A DNA stretch of 64,000 bases from the NCBI GenBank assembly GCA_030867875.1, contig JAOWCC010000577.1, positions 3,736,660 through 3,800,659 on the forward strand. Direction: 5' to 3'. Below, one piece after another: positions 59,595-64,000 of the stretch; position 1 is the first letter of the stretch; each line of letters starts with the position of its first letter. A program made the translations under genes and the position numbers. Source of the stretch: Actinernus sp. WN-2022 (Eukaryota > Cnidaria > Anthozoa > Actiniaria > Actinernidae). The notes beneath the pieces are model-generated. The model had not been told where the DNA came from. It saw only the letters and a program-made list of their open reading frames with translations, and did not search any database.

Positions 59595-60007
59595 GTTGAA
59601 CCAATTACATACATCACGTGCGGTGAAAACTACAACAAAAACATAATTATCTTAGTTTAAAGGGAGCAAAACTATACAACTAAAGCTACAGATCACAAAG
59701 CCGAGAACTAATATTTACAAGTGTAACTTACATCTGATCTTGACTCCGGGGCTTAAAGGTAAACTCCAAGAAAACTCCTAGAATCTCCACCACTCCTATG
59801 GCCTTTGCTATCTCCGTGACTCACAAAGTGCTACTGAAAAAGAGCTATTGATCTGCGTAAACATTCCTAAGGTATGAGATAAGCGTAAAGGTATGTGCGG
59901 CTGGCCACAAAGGATATTAACTAATTGATTCTAATCAGGAAAGATAAACAAAACAATCAACAGTTTTTCTTTAGTTCTTTCAAAGTCTCTAAACGGTAAT
60001 CACGACA
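59499..60007 (-). repeat. BEL/Pao 5' LTR, truncated at inner edge
   Basis: It starts at CGCAGACACGGGG, 17 bases into the LTR, and ends at AATCACGACA beside the ATGAG duplication. No primer-binding site remains. Confidence 0.92.
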
Positions 60008-60339
60008 ATGAGTTCAAAAAGAACACTGATGGAAGTCGATTTAAAAATTAAATTTCACCGCTCTCAGAGCCGAATTTCATTCCGGGCCGAATCATCAGAT
60101 TTTCACACATGCGCAGTACCGTGACACAGCGCCTTTAAGCTTTAGCAGACGTTATTAAGCCAAATTAATGCGAGTTTGCAAATTAATTAATCAAGAGTTA
60201 AACGAGACCCTATTTAGGGTCTGTTTTGTTCGTGCCTAGGCCTCGTGTGCGTCAGGTAATTGAAGAAACGACAATGGAGTAATCCATTTACTGATGTGTA
60301 TATTACTATAATTTCCTCAATTCAGCCGGGCCGTAGACA

Positions 60340-61046
60340 GACAGACATATATTTATATTGGTGCAAGTACTTCGACATGGGTCCAATAATCATAAATTAT
60401 ATTATGTAGTTCTCTGTTAGTGGGAACAGGCATCACTGCATGCGTTAGAGCTTCAGCTCTGATGTTGAAGCAGTTAAAAATGAATTTTGCTGTAAGACTA
60501 GAAATTCTACAGTCTACAGGGTTCATGATTGTGCATAATAGGCTATTTTCAGATCGATGTGCCACATTTATATTAAATTTATTCTTTAGTGAAGCATGGA
60601 ATTCCTTCCTTAGGTTTTCATATTTCTTACACTTCAAGACAAAGTGGGTTTCATCCTCAAGCTCACCTAGAGAGGCAGAAATGGCATAATCTTTCCTCGA
60701 TCTTGCATACCTTCCTTTTTCAATCTCTAGTTTGTGGTTGCTTGTTCTTAGCTTTGTTAGTGCTATTCTATACTTCACATTGGATTCTTCCTTTAAGCAA
60801 CTTTCGAATTCATAAGATTTCTTGAATATTCTGTAAGTCAGTTAACTTGTTTCGCTGATTTGAATTACTTCTCGAGTCATTATGGATCTCGCTGTACCAG
60901 TTTTGGTATTCAACGTCTCGTAGCCTTTGTTTTAGTTTGCTAACGAGTGCTGTGTAATAGCCTATAGTATCATGATTCTGGCCTAACCACAGATTGCCAT
61001 AGCCGAGGTGACATATTATGCCTCTTATCTTTTGGCACCAGACCAT
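60340..61046 (-). pseudogene. LINE C-terminal fragment
   Basis: The frame from 61046 reads QNWYSEIHNDSRSNSNQRNK, and after a frameshift near 60800, KYRIALTKLRTSNHKLEIEK, GRYARSRKDYA, ELEDETHFVLKCKKYENLR. This is the same kind of LINE C-terminus as in LINE-A at 27.9-28.5 kb, with R-x-S-x-H-x-L-x-I-E-x-G-R-Y and the H-F/Y-x-x-x-C end of the zinc motif; the first Cys pair is missing. It is truncated upstream of the RT. Confidence 0.75.
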
Positions 61047-61248
61047 AGGCTTAAGTTAGAGTCTGGAGTCAACGTAAGCCTCGGTCGCCAATTTTGAATA
61101 AATTATCAAAATTTCCCAGTTTCAGCCCATTCTCGTTCCCAGTGCCTCCTCAACTAACTGAAAAATCGGAGGCTCTGGTAAGACACGAAACCGGATGTCC
61201 TAGATTCTAGGACATTGAAACTGCGCATGCTCGTAGCATTCTCAGTAA

Positions 61249-61563
61249 TGGCGGACTCCATCGAAGCTATTCAGTTCGCACTTACAAAGCTAAATACCTT
61301 TAAAAAGTAAGCAGTTGGAAGCTATTCGTGTAATTAGTTTAGGTAAGGACTGATTCTGTGTCCTTCAGACCGGTTATGGGAAGTCGTTTATTTACCAAAG
61401 TTTACCGTTTGTGTTTGATGCACTTCAAGTTCAAGGATCATCCAACTCAATCGTGGTCGCTGTATCTCCCCTGAACGCAATTATCGAGGAGCAAATATCT
61501 AAACTTAGGGCGAAAGGACTTCAGCGTGCTGTGTTGAGGATTGCTGAGGACTTTGAAGTTACG
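61249..61563 (+). pseudogene. RecQ-like helicase N-terminal fragment
   Basis: From an ATG at 61249 the frame reads MADSIEAIQFALTKLNTF, then a frameshift and TAA. The next frame carries QLEAIRVISLGKD, an in-frame TGA, then FCVLQTGYGKSFIYQSLPFV and SIVVAVSPLNAIIEEQISKL. The Q motif-like start, Walker A (TGYGKS) and motif Ia (V-S-P-L-x-x-L/I-x-x-x-Q) are those of RecQ-family ATP-dependent helicases. The DEAH motif and later parts are absent. RecQ-like pseudogenes are numerous in cnidarians; whether this copy came from a host gene or a mobile element cannot be told here. Confidence 0.75.
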
Positions 61564-62120
61564 GTATTTTTTTATGAGGCTGATTAGTTGCCATAATTCA
61601 AGCTGAGTGCAAAGTGGATTTGTATTGTACTGGGATTGCTGTACCATTATTTTGTATAATCGCCATTGTCTTATTTTTCTACTTTATACAACAAGTAAAG
61701 CCAGAGGTTTGTGTAGATAAAAATGGTTTTCTTGAAATGAGGTAATTTCCCTTGCCCCGGTGATGGTCAGGCTAAATTGTACTACATTGTATAAATTCGA
61801 TCAAATGTTAAAGGCAATTTGTGAACGAGATTTTGAATAACTACTTAAAGTATATTGGGGGGGAGGAGGGGGGGACTGTCCACAAAGTGAATTGAAAAGG
61901 TGAATAATACATGTCTTGGTAGACTCTCGCATGAATCGCATAATCAGAGCTGAATCGCATAAGTGCGTTTGCGAAACCAGACGATGATTGGTTGAGAGGA
62001 GGGGTGATTCACAGTGGAATCACCACTGTAGTCTACTTATACGCTATTTATAACTTAGCAAAATATCAACAAAAGTATTAAAGTTTCAAGTACTTCATCG
62101 GACTATGCGATTCAAGGAAA

Positions 62121-62253
62121 CTCACATGCCCGACTCGGTAATTCCACGTTAAATTACACTCTAAAAATCGATATTCCCGTCAGGTCGAAGCGACTTGGAC
62201 GATATCGGTTTTCGCGTGCAATTTAACGTGGAGTTACCTCGTCAGGCATCATG
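62121..62253. mobile_element. MITE, about 130 bp
   Basis: The arms pair CTCACATGCCCGACTCGGTA and ATTCCACGTTAAATT on the left with CTCATGATGCCTGACGAGGT and ACTCCACGTTAAATT in complement on the right. It is non-coding. Confidence 0.85.
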
Positions 62254-63110
62254 AGATATTCCTGTACAACCGCATAGGCGTGATTAGACTTATATAATGG
62301 CCCCAAAATGTACCAAAATGGATAATTTAGAAACTCTTCTCCTCAAACGTTTCCGGGGAGCATGCTCCCGGATCCCCCTAGACGGTCTAACCTTCGGCAC
62401 TCTATCAACATTACTTATCCTCCTAATCAATACAAGTTATCCATACCGGGCTCTGCAATTGCAACTACATGTTAATCTGCATGTGATTGTTAATATATGC
62501 TGACCAACTACATGTTGCACTTATGCGTGTTCAATATCGAAATAATCGCGTTTGTTGCTCAAACGTTAAGTTGCTGATGCCAAGGTTGCTCGTTTCAAAC
62601 ATGTTGCTCAAAACTCAAAACGTTGCCGAGCACATCAATGGGGACAGGCCTACCTCCACCTTTCCACCCGGTTCATATATAAGCCCATCAGTCTGGAACA
62701 TAAAATTGCCCGCTATTAGCCCTCTCCTTTACACATTCTTCACCTCTTTTAATTTACTAAAGGGACAGTTTATCCAGGATCCTTATGTCGTTTTCTGTCA
62801 ATTCATTTCAGAACGTTTTTATCGTTTCCCTTATACTAAATCCCCTTCTGAAAACCATTTAGGAAGTTGCCAGGGCCTAGATGCCGGATTTTGACGTATT
62901 TTTCGAATAATACGGAGTGGTGACGTTATACAGCTATTTCAAAATTGGTTGCACAATGCAACATGCACTGGGCACGAGACATTCAAAAATTACGTTCAGA
63001 AAACGTGTTAAGAAATAGTTAATACCTCATATTTGTTATTGAACTTCTATATCAAAAATCATTTGGTGCGGCACACCAACAGCAACATTTTTATTGATAC
63101 TTCAGTCTAC
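62254..63110. other. No supported gene
   Basis: A 135-codon plus frame (62487-62894) has no recognised domain. Repeated ATGTTGC and GTTGCTC words at 62500-62640 and a GTTGCACAATGCAACATGCA palindrome near 62948 suggest MITE ends, but I cannot define an element. Confidence 0.45.
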
Positions 63111-63127
63111 AAGTATATCGGTGGAGC

Positions 63128-63360
63128 AAGGCAACTTAAGGCGACTTAAGCAATTTCGGGGAATTCGAAAACATTGGGAATTTTTTTAGGCGACTTCAGG
63201 CGCTTAAGCAGGGCGACTTAAGAAAAATTGAAGAATTGCTTGTTGCAACTTTGGGCAACTTAAGGCGACTTAAGCAAAATTGATTTTAAGGAGTAACTGC
63301 TGAATACCCTCTTAAAGCGACTTAATGCGATGTTATGCGATTTAAGGCGACTTTAGGACC
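63128..63360. repeat. Cluster of GGCGACTTAAG words
   Basis: About ten copies or near-copies of GGCGACTTAAG (variants GGCAACTTAAG, GCGACTTAATG, GGCGACTTTAGG) with irregular spacing of 10-50 bp. The CTTAAG core is palindromic. Not a regular tandem array. Confidence 0.75.
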
Positions 63361-63621
63361 CGGAGTAGGCCTAGCTTTGGCATCAAGATTATAAATAGGT
63401 TAATTTGAAGTGTAGTTGTTAACTATTGTAACCGACATTTTATGAGGCATAAATTAATATAATTGCTCATTTTGTTGGCAAATTGTTTGCACTGATTCAG
63501 CAATTTCTTTAGTGTCATATGAGACACTGACACCGATTACGTTTTGGAGAGATAATCTTCCCTCCTCTTATATCTTGCAATGGAGTAGAAATGTTTCTCA
63601 TCTTCAGTGTTTGTTGTACAG

Positions 63622-63701
63622 AAGTAACTTTTACGTATACGCCCCCCCCCCCCCCCCCACCAAGTAACTTTTACGTATACGCCCCCCCCCCCCCCACCAA
63701 G
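63622..63701. repeat. Tandem duplicate with poly(C) runs
   Basis: AAGTAACTTTTACGTATACG followed by a run of C and ACC occurs twice in a row. The C runs are about 18 and 14 long and would be unstable in replication and hard to sequence. Confidence 0.92.
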
Positions 63702-64000
63702 GCACTGAAAATGATTTACATAAATTAAATGCCAAACATCGGTACTAAATATGAGACCTCAGATTAACGTTTGCACCAGGGAGGCTTATGCATCCAGTAT
63801 TAACGAGAAATGATCCCCCAATAACTCCCAGCTTATGACCCGTGAGAAAAATGGGGGTTTCAAGCGGCTTCTAGCTCGCCCTTGGAGTAACCAGTCTACA
63901 GTAGCCTGAGAAAACAACCGACTCTTATCGCCCTCCCCGCGAAAGCCGACGTCTGAGCAACGAGCCGGAAAATTCTTATAGTTGTTGACTTTATAGTTGT
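63702..64000. other. No supported gene
   Basis: Nothing recognised up to the right edge. Confidence 0.5.

Larger units (their letters stand above)
55116..60007 (-). mobile_element. Young BEL/Pao element with internal deletion
   Basis: Target duplication ATGAG is at 55111-55115 and 60008-60012. The 3' LTR (55116-55646) is complete, and the 5' LTR lacks its inner 17 bases and abuts the end of the protease region. Gag and most of protease are therefore missing. The two LTRs show 5 substitutions and one 5-base indel over 509 aligned positions, about 99% identity, so insertion is recent. Pol is long but has two frameshifts. With no gag it is non-autonomous. Confidence 0.95.
53652..60134. mobile_element. 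TTAA-flanked element split by BEL/Pao
   Basis: TTAA at 53648-53651 and 60135-60138 flanks inverted termini: AGGCGCGGTACTGCGCATGT on the left and, in complement, AGGCGCTGTGTCACGGTACT then GCGCATGT on the right. Removing the BEL/Pao insertion and its 5-bp duplication leaves about 1.6 kb, a non-autonomous piggyBac-like size. It contains tandem 54215-54740 repeats and a 73-codon minus frame (54830-55051) of unknown nature. The TIRs differ by an 8-base TGTGTCAC insertion, so the pairing is good but not perfect. Confidence 0.6.

Noticed and set aside
62487..62894. 135-codon plus frame
   Set aside because: No domain, and its start overlaps repeated GTTGC words of probable MITE origin.

Overview
This is an AT-rich, intron-era eukaryotic window, almost certainly from an invertebrate animal. 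A cnidarian (anthozoan: coral or anemone) is the best guess, because of the mix of Ty3/gypsy, BEL/Pao, L2/CR1-like LINEs, many TIR/foldback MITEs, and RecQ-like, PHD and Crypton-like fragments. That assignment is inference; there is no rRNA or mitochondrial marker. I see no intact host gene. Almost every long reading frame belongs to, or is antisense to, a mobile element, and nearly all are broken.

Layout. 0-3 kb: a 31-bp tandem array, a broken coiled-coil gene (minus strand) and a MITE. 3-9.5 kb: AT-rich DNA with nothing I can name. 9.5-17 kb: MITEs, a Crypton-like exon, an 18-bp minisatellite of 19 units beside its own unexpanded relative, and a foldback element whose left arm has expanded into a 12-copy array. 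17-21.5 kb: a LINE tail, a PHD-finger pseudogene and duplicated promoter/first-exon sequences. 21.5-26.0 kb: a full-length but dead Ty3/gypsy element (193-bp LTRs, 5-bp TSD, PBS and PPT visible). 27.18-37.97 kb: a 10.8-kb composite bounded by long G-rich inverted repeats and a 9-bp target duplication. It contains a decayed LINE that is itself broken by a second LINE tail, a TTAA-flanked element and 2.3 kb of unknown DNA; a pogo/Tigger-type element sits in its right arm. 38-43 kb: three more LINE fragments and MITEs. 44-53.6 kb: AT-rich, nearly free of recognisable elements. 53.65-60.13 kb: a TTAA-flanked element into which a young BEL/Pao element (LTRs about 99% identical) inserted. 60-64 kb: a LINE tail, a RecQ-like helicase pseudogene, a MITE and short repeat clusters.

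How the parts fit: this is a transposon graveyard with clear insertion order. Gypsy and BEL/Pao each supply LTRs, gag and/or pol; the LINEs supply endonuclease and reverse transcriptase remnants; the TIR elements are mostly non-autonomous and would rely on transposases encoded elsewhere. The best candidates for something undescribed are the 10.8-kb composite with G-rich arrayed TIRs, the foldback element with one arrayed arm, and the minisatellite with its seed.
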